Assembly (NCBI GenBank): GCA_900553945.1
Contig: USFR01000009.1
Span: forward strand, 11,439-75,438
DNA: 64,000 nucleotides
Origin: an uncultured Clostridium sp.
GTDB lineage: Bacteria > Bacillota > Clostridia > TANB77 > CAG-508
Direction of reading: 5' to 3'
Below the pieces are notes generated by a model. That model had not been told where the DNA came from and searched no databases. It saw nothing but the letters and a program-made list of their open reading frames with translations. Of the stretch, positions 18,323 to 27,690 are shown in pieces (position 1 is the stretch's first letter; each line of letters opens with the position of its first letter). A program made the translations under genes and the position numbers.

Positions 18323-18474
18323 TTTTCTTTTTCTCCTTTTATTTATGATTTTATATTTTATTATTTTTACGTTTTAAAATCAAGTTTTTAAATTTTTTTG
18401 TTTTAATTTTTCTAGTGTTTTCAAGGCTTATAAGAATTCAAATTTATTTTTTTGAATTTTTTTAAAATTTTGTA

Positions 18475-18504
18475 TTGACAAAGTAAAGTTTAACGTTGTA
18501 TAAT
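18475..18504 (+). promoter_or_regulatory. Promoter of tRNA-Leu
   Basis: Consensus TTGACA, 18-base spacer, TATAAT, about 20 bases before the tRNA 5' end. Confidence 0.85.
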
Positions 18505-18524
18505 ATCACTTGTCAGCAGGACAT

Positions 18525-18613
18525 GCAGGTGTGGCGGAATTGGCAGACGCACAGGACTTAAAATCCTGCGGGACCTAAATCCCGTATCGGTTCGACTCCG
18601 ATCACCTGCACCA
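18525..18613 (+). tRNA. tRNA-Leu (anticodon UAA)
   Basis: Acceptor GCAGGTG (18525-18531) pairs with CACCTGC (18603-18609); discriminator A and encoded CCA follow. The anticodon arm is CAGGA-CTTAAAA-TCCTG with TAA in the loop. A long variable arm (GCGGGACCTAAATCCCGT) marks a class II tRNA, consistent with Leu. The T-arm GGTTCGACTCC is present. Confidence 0.97.
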
Positions 18614-18646
18614 AAAGAGATGATGTTTAATTCATCTCTTTTTTTA
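18614..18646 (+). terminator. Terminator of tRNA-Leu
   Basis: Stem AAAGAGATGA / TCATCTCTTT followed by T-rich sequence, immediately after the tRNA. Confidence 0.88.
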
Positions 18647-18733
18647 TTATCTTAATCATCACTATAGCCAACTATGCAGTAGAAAAAATTAAAGTAGCTA
18701 TAAAATAACTACATATTTCGTTTCATTTTCGAA

Positions 18734-18766
18734 AAAAGAGCGACCCAAAGTGGGTTGCTCTTTTTC
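18734..18766. terminator. Bidirectional hairpin terminator
   Basis: Stem AAAGAGCGACCCA with TGGGTTGCTCTTT around AAG, with A-rich and T-rich flanks. It separates the tRNA unit from the convergent spoVG unit. Confidence 0.75.
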
Positions 18767-18795
18767 AATTAAAAAATCTTTTGTTAATAAAATTA

Positions 18796-18822
18796 AAAGA
18801 GTGCACAAAAAGGCACTCTTTG
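18796..18822 (-). terminator. Terminator of spoVG
   Basis: Minus-strand stem AAAGAGTGC / GCACTCTTT with an 8-base loop, seven bases after the spoVG stop, followed by TTAATTTTATT. Confidence 0.82.
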
Positions 18823-18828
18823 TATTTA

Positions 18829-19104
18829 TTATTCTTCTGCTGATTCTGTTTCTGGAGCTTCATAAGCTTCTAAAATAGCTTTTTGAATTTTTTCTCTAGT
18901 TTCAGCATTGATTGGATGAGCTATATCTTTGAACTCTCCACTATTTGGGATTTTTCTGCTAGGCATAGCAATGAATAATCCATTTTGTGATTCGATAACT
19001 TTGATATCGTGAACTGCGAATTCGTTATCGAATGTTACAGAAGCAACAGCTTTCATTCTGTTTTCTGAATTTACTTTTCTTAAACGTACATCTGTTATTT
19101 GCAT
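18829..19104 (-). CDS. spoVG: Septation/sporulation regulator SpoVG
   Basis: 91-residue nucleic-acid-binding regulator that affects asymmetric septation and many stationary-phase genes. The hallmark N-terminus [11 protein letters not shown], the middle [17 protein letters not shown], and [21 protein letters not shown] match the family, with the usual acidic variable tail ([10 protein letters not shown]). Monocistronic with its own terminator. ATG start with GGAAGGGG about 10 bases upstream. Divergent from murC. Confidence 0.97.
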   Translation of the reverse strand: MQITDVRLRKVNSENRMKAVASVTFDNEFAVHDIKVIESQNGLFIAMPSRKIPNSGEFKDIAHPINAETREKIQKAILEAYEAPETESAEE

Positions 19105-19281
19105 TTGAGCACCCCTTCCAATGTTTTTAAAAATTATACATACATTATATATTATTACATATGTACAATTATTATATTCGCCAAAAAAGTTTTTTTTCCT
19201 TCTTTTAATTACATCATTTTTTATATTTTTTTATCACGATTATTTTTATTACACATATTATGTATAAATCAATAAATTTAG

Positions 19282-19310
19282 TTGAAATTTTCTAGAAAAC
19301 ATTATATAAT
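19282..19310 (+). promoter_or_regulatory. Sigma-A promoter of murC
   Basis: TTGAAA, 17-base spacer, TATAAT. The predicted transcription start falls at the edge of the leader hairpin. Confidence 0.8.
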
Positions 19311-19315
19311 TTGTT

Positions 19316-19382
19316 ATGCTAAAAAATAAAAACGGAATTAATATTACTAGAACTAATTTTTTCAATTCTCCGTTTTTAGCAT
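19316..19382 (+). promoter_or_regulatory. Long 5' leader hairpin of murC
   Basis: Two stacked complementary blocks, ATGCTAAAAA / TTTTTAGCAT and AAAACGGA / TCCGTTTT (plus AATT), close a loop of about 20 bases. It begins where the mRNA should begin and ends about 20 bases before the AAGGAAGGG ribosome site, so it may stabilise the mRNA or regulate murC. No known riboswitch was recognised. Confidence 0.6.
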
Positions 19383-19414
19383 GTGAATGATTTCTTACTA
19401 AAGGAAGGGTTAAA

Positions 19415-20800
19415 ATGAGAGTTAGAATTAATAATTTAGAAAATTATAAACATATTCATTTAATTGGCGTTGGTGGTGTTAGTATGAGTGCCATTGCTGA
19501 AACATTACATTCTTGGGGATTTAATGTTACTGGCTCAGATACCGCTAAAAGTCCATATACTGATAAACTAATTAAATCTGGTATAAAAGTTACTATTGGT
19601 CATGATTTAACTAATCCTAAAAATTCAGATTTAATTATTTATTCAGCTGCTATTAAGGATACAGATCCTGAAATAGTTCTTGCTAAACAATTCAATATTC
19701 CATTAGTTACACGTGGTGAATTCGTTGGATTTTTAACAAGAAAATATGAAGAAAGTATTTGTGTTTCTGGAACACATGGAAAAACAACTACTACTTCAAT
19801 GATTTCATTATGTTTCTTAGAAGCAAATTTGGATCCTACAATTCAAGTTGGTGCTATGCTAAAACAAATTGATGGAAATTATACTGTTGGAAAAAGCGAT
19901 TATTTTATATTAGAAGCTTGTGAATACATGGAAAACTTTTTACGTTTTTCACCAAAAGCAGAAGTTATTTTAAATATTGATAATGATCATTTAGATTATT
20001 TTAAAACTTTTGATAACATAAAAAATGCTTTTGAAAAATATGCTAGATTAATTCCTGAAGATGGTGTTCTAGTTACTAATGCTGATGATCCATCATGTCT
20101 TGCATTAAAAGATGCTGTAAAAGGTAAATTCATTACATACGGAATTCAAAATACTTGTGCTAATTATGTTGCAAAAAATATTAGACATAATGCTCTTGGA
20201 TATTCTGAATTTGATGTATTTTGTAGTGGAAAGTTTTATATGCATGTTAGATTATCTGTTGCAGGACGTCATAATGTATCAAATGCGTTAGCTTGTATTG
20301 CTCTTTGCTCTTACTATGGAATTAATAAAAATGTAATTTACTCAGCACTTCTTAAATTTACAGGTGCTAGTCGTCGTTTAGAATATGTTGGATCTTATCA
20401 TGGTGTTTCAATTTATGATGACTATGGACATCATCCGACTGAAATTGTTGCAACAGCTAAAGCAATTGCAGATAAAGAATTTAGAGAATCATGGGTTATT
20501 TTCCAACCTCACACATATAGTAGAACTAAAAATCTTTTAGATGATTTTGCTCGTGCACTTCTTTCTTTTGATCATGTTATTGTTACAGATATTTATGCTG
20601 CACGTGAACAAAATATTTATGATATTTCTTCTTTAGATTTAGTTAATAAAATTAAAGAATATAATAAAGAAGCTTTATATATGAAAGATTTTGATGAAAT
20701 TGTTTCTTACATAAGAGCAAATGCTAAAGCCAACGATTTAGTGTTAACTCTTGGAGCTGGAACAGTTACAAATATCGGACCAGAAATTTTAAAAGCATAA
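19415..20800 (+). CDS. murC: UDP-N-acetylmuramate--L-alanine ligase MurC
   Basis: 461-residue cytoplasmic ATP-dependent ligase adding L-Ala to UDP-MurNAc, the first peptide step of peptidoglycan synthesis. The N-terminal UDP-binding Rossmann motif is HLIGVGGVSMSAIAE (about 15-29), the ATP loop is SGTHGKTTTTSMI (about 119-131), the central Mur ligase domain includes NIDNDHLDYF, and the C-terminal ligase domain includes YDDYGHHPTEI. Full length. ATG start with AAGGAAGGG upstream. Monocistronic, with terminator at 20886. Confidence 0.97.
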   Translation: MRVRINNLENYKHIHLIGVGGVSMSAIAETLHSWGFNVTGSDTAKSPYTDKLIKSGIKVTIGHDLTNPKNSDLIIYSAAIKDTDPEIVLAKQFNIPLVTRGEFVGFLTRKYEESICVSGTHGKTTTTSMISLCFLEANLDPTIQVGAMLKQIDGNYTVGKSDYFILEACEYMENFLRFSPKAEVILNIDNDHLDYFKTFDNIKNAFEKYARLIPEDGVLVTNADDPSCLALKDAVKGKFITYGIQNTCANYVAKNIRHNALGYSEFDVFCSGKFYMHVRLSVAGRHNVSNALACIALCSYYGINKNVIYSALLKFTGASRRLEYVGSYHGVSIYDDYGHHPTEIVATAKAIADKEFRESWVIFQPHTYSRTKNLLDDFARALLSFDHVIVTDIYAAREQNIYDISSLDLVNKIKEYNKEALYMKDFDEIVSYIRANAKANDLVLTLGAGTVTNIGPEILKA

Positions 20801-20885
20801 AATTAATTTTATTTTTACTACAAACTTTAAGAATTAAATCAAGTTTAGTTCTTAAGCATATTCATAAAAAATATGTATCTTTTAT

Positions 20886-20921
20886 AAAAATCCTATTAAA
20901 TAAAATTAATAGGATTTTTAT
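20886..20921. terminator. Shared terminator of murC and spoIVB
   Basis: Stem AAAAATCCTATTA / TAATAGGATTTTT between convergent genes, A-rich and T-rich on both sides. A second 12-bp hairpin (TTAAGAATTAAA / TTTAGTTCTTAA, about 20828-20856) precedes it. Confidence 0.85.
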
Positions 20922-21002
20922 CATTCTAAAATATCTTGTGTAAACTTTATAACATTTTCAGTATATTACATATCTACTTGAAATTTGCTTTATATAGCTA
21001 TA

Positions 21003-22205
21003 TTATTTCATCATTTCTTTTATCATTATGTCTGCAAAAACTCCATACCCAATCTGAGGGTCTGAAACTAAAACATTCGTTAATGCTCCAACTATTTTAT
21101 TATTTTGAATTATTGGTGACCCACTCATTCCACAAATTATTCCACCTGTACTATTCAATAAATTTTCATCTGTTATTTTTATTTGCATACTTTTATTATT
21201 AGAATTATTTTCCGAATCTATAGATGTTATTTCTACTTTATATTCTTGTGTATCATTATTATTTACTGTTGATAATATTGTTGCCTCTCCTAGTTCTATT
21301 TCGTCTCTTAATGCGATTTCTAGGCCTGCGGAATATTTATTATTTGTTATTATGTTTTCATTTAAACTCCCAAATATTCCGAAATTCATATTTTGCATTA
21401 CTGTTCCGATTGTTGCTTGTTTTGCAATACTTCCTTTTATTTCTCCTGGAATACCTTTTCTACCTTTACTTACGCTTACTATTTTAGAATTAACCAATTC
21501 TCCTGTTTGAATATCTAATAATTCTCCTGTATCACCGTCTGAAATTCCATGACCTAATGCTGCAAACTTTTTACTTTCGGGTTCGTAAAAAGCCATTGTC
21601 CCTACTCCACTTGCACTATCTCTAATCCATAAACCTAGCTTATATTCACCTTTTGCGGTATTTGCTGGTTTTATGTTTGCTGTATATGTTTCTCCACCAC
21701 TGGCATATTTTATCTCAATATCTCTTCCGTTTGATTCATTAACAATTTTCTGCAGTGTTTGTGTTGAATCTATTTCTTGATGATCAACTTCTAAAATTGT
21801 ATCTCCCTCTTTTATATTAATTGACTCATATGGCTTTTCTATCTTATTTTCTATATTTTTTACTTCTGTTGTTCCTATAACTAAAACTCCATTCGTATAT
21901 AATTTTAGTCCTATTAGATTTCCTGTTGGAATGACCTTTATTCTTGGATATGTTGTTACAGCTATTTCTTTGACTTTCATATTTCCAAATAACATTACAT
22001 CCATTTTTGTTGTTTCTAAATTTTTATCTTGCCATGTTTCTTGAACCTCTTTATTTTTTCTTTTAAATTCAATTCCAAATACTCTTTTTAATTGTATGTT
22101 TTCACCATTTAACAAAAAAATTCTAGAAGGAAGTTGCGTAATATTAGAAGCATATACTAATATTACTAGTAATATTAAAATTATAAAAAAGTATCTTTTT
22201 TTCAT
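21003..22205 (-). CDS. spoIVB: SpoIVB serine peptidase
   Basis: 400-residue S55 peptidase secreted into the intermembrane space of the forespore, where it cleaves SpoIVFA and so triggers pro-SigK processing. It has an N-terminal transmembrane signal (about 4-22), a PDZ domain (about 115-190, INIKEGDTILEVDHQEI), and a peptidase domain with catalytic His in LGHGISDGDTG and Ser in GGIICGMSGSPIIQ. The conserved start of the domain, GVGTMAFYEP, is present. Full length. It is not next to spo0A in this window; it ends against murC. Confidence 0.94.
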   Translation of the reverse strand: MKKRYFFIILILLVILVYASNITQLPSRIFLLNGENIQLKRVFGIEFKRKNKEVQETWQDKNLETTKMDVMLFGNMKVKEIAVTTYPRIKVIPTGNLIGLKLYTNGVLVIGTTEVKNIENKIEKPYESINIKEGDTILEVDHQEIDSTQTLQKIVNESNGRDIEIKYASGGETYTANIKPANTAKGEYKLGLWIRDSASGVGTMAFYEPESKKFAALGHGISDGDTGELLDIQTGELVNSKIVSVSKGRKGIPGEIKGSIAKQATIGTVMQNMNFGIFGSLNENIITNNKYSAGLEIALRDEIELGEATILSTVNNNDTQEYKVEITSIDSENNSNNKSMQIKITDENLLNSTGGIICGMSGSPIIQNNKIVGALTNVLVSDPQIGYGVFADIMIKEMMK

Positions 22206-22253
22206 TGATTACCTCTTTTATAATTTTTCCCTATTTGCATTTTTTATATACTT

Positions 22254-22282
22254 AAAAAAAGATGAAATAAATTCATCTTTTT
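22254..22282 (-). terminator. Terminator of the Tad-like operon
   Basis: Minus-strand stem AAAGATGAA / TTCATCTTT then TTTTTAAG, directly after the stop codon of the 807-residue protein. Confidence 0.82.
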
Positions 22283-24704
22283 ATCTATTAACGTAGTCGT
22301 TTGTTTTATATAGGTTATCTCTAATTTTTGCTAAATATGTATACATCGATTTTCGTCTTTTATTAAACTCTGTTTCATTTATAAGATATTCTCCACCAGT
22401 TGGAACATTTGAATTGTTATATGGATTTACATATTCGCTTCCATCAAAATTTAAGTATTTTCCATTAACGTAAATTACTAAATCATTATTTTCTGCTTTA
22501 TAAACCCTATATATGTCTCCATCATAATATTTTACTACTGGTATATAATTTCCAGATATTATACAATTATAACATCCTTCATTTTGATGGTCATATATAT
22601 ATTTTACCTCACTTCCTGTTGGAAGATCAATTAAATTAGCCAAAGCCGCTTGGTCTGTTATTTCAGTTCCTATATATAAGTCATCTGCAAATTGTGAAGA
22701 TTGATCATCAGCCCCGGTATTTACATTCTTAGGCATGTAATACTTGTTTGTTGCATCATCATAAAAACAAATAATAGTCGGATCATTTATTCCCCTTATT
22801 CTTGTATTTATTTTATGTGCATCATATTTAAATTCTGCACTTTGGTCTGCTTCATATATATCAGTTGAATTATTATCGCTCAAATCACTGCAATCAATTT
22901 TGTGATAACTACTATCACTTTTTTCTTCTCTTCCTATTTTTGAAGTAAAATACAAATTTTCTAAGCTTACAGCTGTATTGTTATTATTACTTTTTATGAC
23001 TGCATAATTATTAAATGTTGTTGTTCCACATGGTATTCCTTGCATGAATGACACCATTGATATATTATTTAAAATATCATTCCAATCATCACTTTTTAAC
23101 ATAGGTAATTTATAACTTATACCTGATGCTATATCCATATTATGATTTTCATTATATGTTGATATTGCTAAATTTAAATTGTACTGAATTGAGTTTTTTA
23201 TTATATCCTGTTTATGTTTTACAAATATTGAATTTTCACTTTCTGGATCATTCTCTAAATTATCTGTTCTTTTTTCTATATCAAATATTTTTGAATCATC
23301 AGATGTAAAGTCAGCATATGCATATGCATTATCTACTTGATCAGTCATCTCAAATGCCTGATCTTTTATTTGTACAGTTGAGCTTGCTTTAACATCTTTT
23401 AAATTTCTTTCTACCCATTTAGAAAAATAATATGCTTTTATATAATATTCTTTTGCATCTCTGTCATCAATTGTTACACCATTATATGTAACACTAATTC
23501 CAGAAAATGAACCACTTTTTAACATATATGTATTAACATCTGCACTTTGTTTATCTAGTAATTGTTCAATATCTAAAGTTTCTTTAATTATTTCATCTCC
23601 AGTTTGATATCTAACTATAGACATTTTATCTCTCGTATCCGCATTAATTGTGTCTTTTCTATATTTAGCACAATAATAACTATCTCCAAAATCTTTTTCT
23701 TTATCATAATCAAAATAATTTATTAGATAATAATCTTCTCCTTGTGATGATTGACCATTTGCTACATTTACAGGAATTGTTACAAATCTCTCATTATTAT
23801 GTTGATTATTATTTGAATTCTTATTTGCATCTATGACAGCTTGATATGAGTATGTGCCATTATTTGAAGGTCGAGCCATACTTATTCCAGTTTCTCCATC
23901 ATTCTTTTTAACAACTCTCAATAGCAAATTGCCATTTATTGATATTTTCGTAGGATCTATCAAATATCCTGATTTTGTGAATTCTTTTGTTACAGTACTT
24001 CCTGTATCTTCTCTTGTACTTAAATCTTTTTCTCCATACAGTGTTATATAATTATCTAAAGAGTAACTTGCGGTAAAATTAAATTTACCATTATCCTTAT
24101 CATGATATTGTGCACTATAATAAATAAAAGGTTTTAGCATATAACTTGTTTCATACTGTACATCTGGATCATCTGAATCCGGAGTGAATTTTGAACTATC
24201 ATAATCCTCTTTAAATTTTTTTCCGTTGACTCCATCTGATACAAAATCACTACTATCTACATTTTTACCTTTTTTTAAATACAACACTCTTTTTTGTTTA
24301 TCTGTTAACGCAACTCCATCATCTGGATTTGTAGCAACCTTTGATGTATATGTTGGACTATATATATAATATCCATCATATGTTGTAAATAGTATTGCTG
24401 GGACATATGGTAAAATCATCTGTTTTGATGCACTTGACATTCCTAAATTTGTTGCCAATGTAGTAAAAAAAGTATTAACCGAAGCTAATACATAACTTTT
24501 TACTGATTCGCCACTAACTCTTTGCGTATTTAAAGAGTTCATTTGGTATGCTGCTATAGCATCATATGTAGAATCATTTAATTTTGTTTGATATGTCGTT
24601 TGTAATACTAATGTATCTGTTTGTGTTTGTATATAATAAGATAGAACAATAGATATTGGTAGTAAAATTAAAACAAATATAATTGCAAAATTCTGATATT
24701 TCAT
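22281..24704 (-). CDS. Large membrane-anchored Tad-locus protein, putative pilus tip or adhesin
   Basis: 807 residues. An N-terminal hydrophobic helix (about 4-27, FAIIFVLILLPISIVLSYYI) resembles the helix of TadE/TadG-type minor pilins and carries no cleavable signal. The rest is extracellular, rich in Asn, Asp, Ser, Thr and Tyr, with segments such as YDGYYIYSPTYTSK and MLKPFIYYSAQYHD. It is the last gene of the locus, followed by a terminator. A large protein at the end of a Tad cluster commonly decorates the pilus or binds a surface; here that is inference. No enzymatic motif was seen. Confidence 0.6.
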   Translation of the reverse strand: MKYQNFAIIFVLILLPISIVLSYYIQTQTDTLVLQTTYQTKLNDSTYDAIAAYQMNSLNTQRVSGESVKSYVLASVNTFFTTLATNLGMSSASKQMILPYVPAILFTTYDGYYIYSPTYTSKVATNPDDGVALTDKQKRVLYLKKGKNVDSSDFVSDGVNGKKFKEDYDSSKFTPDSDDPDVQYETSYMLKPFIYYSAQYHDKDNGKFNFTASYSLDNYITLYGEKDLSTREDTGSTVTKEFTKSGYLIDPTKISINGNLLLRVVKKNDGETGISMARPSNNGTYSYQAVIDANKNSNNNQHNNERFVTIPVNVANGQSSQGEDYYLINYFDYDKEKDFGDSYYCAKYRKDTINADTRDKMSIVRYQTGDEIIKETLDIEQLLDKQSADVNTYMLKSGSFSGISVTYNGVTIDDRDAKEYYIKAYYFSKWVERNLKDVKASSTVQIKDQAFEMTDQVDNAYAYADFTSDDSKIFDIEKRTDNLENDPESENSIFVKHKQDIIKNSIQYNLNLAISTYNENHNMDIASGISYKLPMLKSDDWNDILNNISMVSFMQGIPCGTTTFNNYAVIKSNNNNTAVSLENLYFTSKIGREEKSDSSYHKIDCSDLSDNNSTDIYEADQSAEFKYDAHKINTRIRGINDPTIICFYDDATNKYYMPKNVNTGADDQSSQFADDLYIGTEITDQAALANLIDLPTGSEVKYIYDHQNEGCYNCIISGNYIPVVKYYDGDIYRVYKAENNDLVIYVNGKYLNFDGSEYVNPYNNSNVPTGGEYLINETEFNKRRKSMYTYLAKIRDNLYKTNDYVNR

Positions 24705-24726
24705 AGATCTACCTTTCTACTAAACT

Positions 24727-25254
24727 TTAGTGTGTTCCATTGTTTTGAACTACCCCTGAATGAGCGCCTGAAATCTGATATGTTCCTTTTCCTGCAATTG
24801 CATAAAATGCATTTCTTAATGATTGTGCTATTGTAACATCTGTATTTGTTGCTGTTACCGAAATTATATCCCCTTCTTTTAATGTATATTTACCACTAGG
24901 ACCATATACTTGTTCTTCAATTGTATCTGTGTATACTGAGTAATAAACATTTTCACCAACTGTAGTACTTGTTGTCCAAGTTGTCTTTTTTCCAACATTG
25001 TCATCAATTTTTTTAACTTCAATATCAACATTAAAAGAATGTCCTAAAGCTGCTATTTCTTCTTTATATTCTGATAAATCTGATTGTGTTATTGCTCCAA
25101 CATTTCTTTCTTTATCAACAAATTCAACTGTTTTTTGTTGTACTGCTTGTTGCGCAACATCATCATTTCTATCAGCGATTGTCATTAGTGGAAAAACAAA
25201 CATTAATATTGCTGCAATAAAAATTGCAATTATTGTTACTAATGTATCATTCAT
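24727..25254 (-). CDS. TadE-like minor pilin
   Basis: 175 residues: short N-terminus, transmembrane helix (about 4-26, TLVTIIAIFIAAILMFVFPL), then TIADRNDDVAQQAVQQKTVE and FVDKERNVGAITQSDLSEYK, a pattern seen in clostridial Tad minor pilins (a helix followed by a xFVDKxRxxGxIT stretch), then a beta-rich tail. It precedes the large tip protein by 22 bases. GGAGG site six bases before ATG. Role in pilus assembly is inferred from context. Confidence 0.65.
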   Translation of the reverse strand: MNDTLVTIIAIFIAAILMFVFPLMTIADRNDDVAQQAVQQKTVEFVDKERNVGAITQSDLSEYKEEIAALGHSFNVDIEVKKIDDNVGKKTTWTTSTTVGENVYYSVYTDTIEEQVYGPSGKYTLKEGDIISVTATNTDVTIAQSLRNAFYAIAGKGTYQISGAHSGVVQNNGTH

Positions 25255-25269
25255 TTATTTTCCTCCTCT

Positions 25270-25935
25270 TTAATTAATTAACTTATATGTTATTATAGTT
25301 TTAGTATTTGCAGGAACTGTAACTATCTCTTCACCATATTCATCAACCTGAACATGTCCACTTGTTCTATATTCTATATATGATTCCAAAAAAGTTTCAT
25401 CTTTATATTTTATTAAATTATTGGTGCTATAATCTAAATTCTTCATATGTTCTGATTTAATTCCATATATATAAGAATTTATTCTTTCTATATAATATGG
25501 ATTTTTTTCTTGATTAACCCATGGTGCACCAAATAATGATGCTTTTTTTCCTTTTCCATATAGTCCTTCTAGATATGCATAATATTGTACATCTTCCTGA
25601 CTACTTGGCTGAAAATTATTTTTGGCAATCGCCTCAATATTAGTATCAAATATTTGTAAAATAGTTCCATCACTATCTAATATTCTTACTGTTATATTAG
25701 CATCTTGCTGATGATATCTATAGAGGGTAGGTATTATTGTTTCAATACCTACCTTTCTAGTTACATTATTTTTTAATGGATCTACCCTTGAAAAATAATT
25801 ATCAATTTTTAAGTTATCTAAAACAGCATCTGTTGTTGTTCTAGCTTTACTGAACATAAACATTGCTATTGAAAAGGCTAGTACAAACAACATTGCAGCA
25901 CCAGCCATTTTTAAAGCATCTACTGCATTTTCCAT
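25270..25935 (-). CDS. MEN-type pilin-like protein 4
   Basis: 221 residues beginning MENAVDALKMAGAAMLFVLA, a charged three-residue head followed at once by a membrane helix, as in three other proteins of this locus. After the helix come FSKARTTTDAVLDN and a beta-rich extracytoplasmic domain with Tyr-rich parts (IIPTLYRYHQQD, YAYLEGLYGKGKKASLFG). No classic prepilin-peptidase site (Gly before Phe/Met-Glu) is visible. It is probably a pseudopilin or assembly component of the Tad-like system. Confidence 0.6.
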   Translation of the reverse strand: MENAVDALKMAGAAMLFVLAFSIAMFMFSKARTTTDAVLDNLKIDNYFSRVDPLKNNVTRKVGIETIIPTLYRYHQQDANITVRILDSDGTILQIFDTNIEAIAKNNFQPSSQEDVQYYAYLEGLYGKGKKASLFGAPWVNQEKNPYYIERINSYIYGIKSEHMKNLDYSTNNLIKYKDETFLESYIEYRTSGHVQVDEYGEEIVTVPANTKTIITYKLIN

Positions 25936-25991
25936 TTTCGATTACCTTTCATTTTTTATTAAATTATTAATTTTATCCATTATTGCTATCA

Positions 25992-26519
25992 CTAAGGATT
26001 AGTTGTAGATGATGATTCATATTCGCTAACTGTAACAGAATATATGATTCCATCTTTTTCTTGCTCTTCCACTTTATAGTTTCTTCCTGCACTTATTTTT
26101 TGCTTTAATTTTCTATATTCTGTTCTAGCAGCATCAATGTTATCTTGGTTATTTTCACCTGATTTATCTTCATAAACATTGGCTGCCTTGCCAACTGCTT
26201 CTAGTGGATCAGTTGTAGTAGCGAAACCTGAAATATTTAATGCATGTATACTTATAAATTTACCACTTTCATTAACATATTGGCTGTTTTGACTAATTAC
26301 GTCTTCTATCATTTGTTTTACGTCAGAACCTTTTTTAGAATTTCCCAAATATTTTTTTATCATTGAATTATACATTTCTTTATCTTGTTGTCCCATTTGT
26401 CCTGCCGCTGTTTGTATTGTACTCTGAGCTGAATTGTATATATACATACCGATAGCAATAAGTAATATACAAATTAAAATTGCACCTGCAATTAGAAGTG
26501 CCTTTGAAGCGTTCTCCAT
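25992..26519 (-). CDS. MEN-type pilin-like protein 3
   Basis: 175 residues, N-terminus MENASKALLIAGAILICILL, nearly identical at the start to the protein at 27100. The helix is followed by MYIYNSAQSTIQTAAGQMGQ and a polar domain ending in Ser/Thr. It is one of four paralogues sharing MEN-x-x-x-AL-x-x-x-G heads, likely the structural subunits. AGGAGGAATAAAG ribosome site. Function inferred from position between the TadB/C fusion and the terminal genes. Confidence 0.6.
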   Translation of the reverse strand: MENASKALLIAGAILICILLIAIGMYIYNSAQSTIQTAAGQMGQQDKEMYNSMIKKYLGNSKKGSDVKQMIEDVISQNSQYVNESGKFISIHALNISGFATTTDPLEAVGKAANVYEDKSGENNQDNIDAARTEYRKLKQKISAGRNYKVEEQEKDGIIYSVTVSEYESSSTTNP

Positions 26520-26588
26520 CTTTATTCCTCCTCTTTTTCTTTTGATTATTTATTATCTTATTCCTTCATGGAAATATTAAAAACTTAT

Positions 26589-27029
26589 TTATTCTTTTTC
26601 TTTAAATGTTATTGATTTAACTTGTCCTGTTTTTTTATGATATTGTACATCTGATACTTCAAAAATTAAATCACTAAATGCATATTCCACTTTTTCAACT
26701 CCTGCATTTTTGTCTAACATTAATTTTTCCATTTCCATCGTAGAATCACTTGATTTAACTTTTAAGTAAACTTTTATAGAATTTTTATCATTTTCTACGT
26801 ACATATTGTTCTCATCTTTTGAGATTTTATTTTTATTATTTAAATCAATTGCTTTATTCATTAATGACACGATTGTGTTAATCTTTACTATACTTTTTTC
26901 ATATGCCAAAAATTCATTATTAACTTTTGTAACTTCATATTTCTGTTTTGAATATTCTGTGTACCATGCAAAACAAATTGTAACAATTGTTATTACACAT
27001 ACAAGAATTATGATTAATATTTTCTTCAT
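26589..27029 (-). CDS. Small membrane-anchored protein of the Tad-like locus
   Basis: 146 residues with one N-terminal membrane helix (about 3-23, KILIIILVCVITIVTICFAW) and a polar outside domain (YTEYSKQKYEVTKVNNEF onwards). It ends in VQYHKKTGQVKSITFKEKE, a short beta-hairpin pattern similar to the endings of neighbouring pilin-like proteins (for example YNEVGRIYYMKF). The head is not of the MEN type. Probably a minor component; no family recognised. Confidence 0.55.
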   Translation of the reverse strand: MKKILIIILVCVITIVTICFAWYTEYSKQKYEVTKVNNEFLAYEKSIVKINTIVSLMNKAIDLNNKNKISKDENNMYVENDKNSIKVYLKVKSSDSTMEMEKLMLDKNAGVEKVEYAFSDLIFEVSDVQYHKKTGQVKSITFKEKE

Positions 27030-27099
27030 AAATTCCTCTTTATTATATTATATGTATTTGTAAAATTCAACATTTTTTTTATTTATTGTCTAATATTTC

Positions 27100-27678
27100 C
27101 TAGTTAGTATTCTTAAGACTTTCTGCTTCTTGTAGTTGTAACGATATATCTGTGTCTGGAATAAATGAAGCATGAATTATTCTTCCTGTTTCATTACTTT
27201 CTTCTATTTTAATTTTAAATGTTATAATACTTTTGGCATTTGGTGCTGCATTGCTTTGATAATAACACTGGCTTATTAAATAATTTTGTGCTTTTTTTGA
27301 ATAGTTTTGAACATCTGCTATTATCGGAGTTGATTCATTTACATTTTTAATATCAATATGAACAATAGCTTTAGAATTATTATTTACTGTTTCTTCCGAA
27401 AAATTATTATTATAATCTTTTGCAAAATTTGAAAGCGAAATTACATCATATATATTAGCTGATTCTCTCTTTGTATTTCCAGATTCATCTTTTACACCTG
27501 CATCTAAATACTTTGTAAAATTTGTATTAAATTTGGTTATTTCTGTTGATTGCATTGTTTGATCATATGTTTTTGCTACTCCAGATGCTGCTCTAAATAA
27601 CCCAGTTGCAATTGCTAATATTAAAATTGCTATTAAAGTTCCTGCACCAATTAATAGTGCTTTAGATGCATTTTCCAT
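27100..27678 (-). CDS. MEN-type pilin-like protein 2
   Basis: 192 residues starting MENASKALLIGAGTLIAILI, helix to about residue 27, then LFRAASGVAKTYDQTMQSTE and a mixed polar domain. A conserved-looking FNTNFTKYLDAG segment (about 50-61) matches FNKKFLAFDKTS of the preceding paralogue in position, suggesting a shared fold. GAAAGG ribosome site. One of four paralogous pilin-like subunits. Confidence 0.6.
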   Translation of the reverse strand: MENASKALLIGAGTLIAILILAIATGLFRAASGVAKTYDQTMQSTEITKFNTNFTKYLDAGVKDESGNTKRESANIYDVISLSNFAKDYNNNFSEETVNNNSKAIVHIDIKNVNESTPIIADVQNYSKKAQNYLISQCYYQSNAAPNAKSIITFKIKIEESNETGRIIHASFIPDTDISLQLQEAESLKNTN

Positions 27679-27690
27679 CTCGTATCCTTT

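Larger units (their letters stand above)
19105..19414. other. Divergent spoVG-murC intergenic region
   Basis: 310-base AT-rich gap. The murC side holds a clear promoter and leader hairpin, listed separately. On the spoVG side TATAAT boxes occur (for example complement of about 19127-19132) but no well-spaced -35 sequence; a non-sigma-A promoter is possible. No small gene is evident. Confidence 0.5.

Noticed and set aside
18646..18734. Possible small RNA between tRNA-Leu and spoVG
   Set aside because: Only weak pairing and no promoter were seen between the two terminators.
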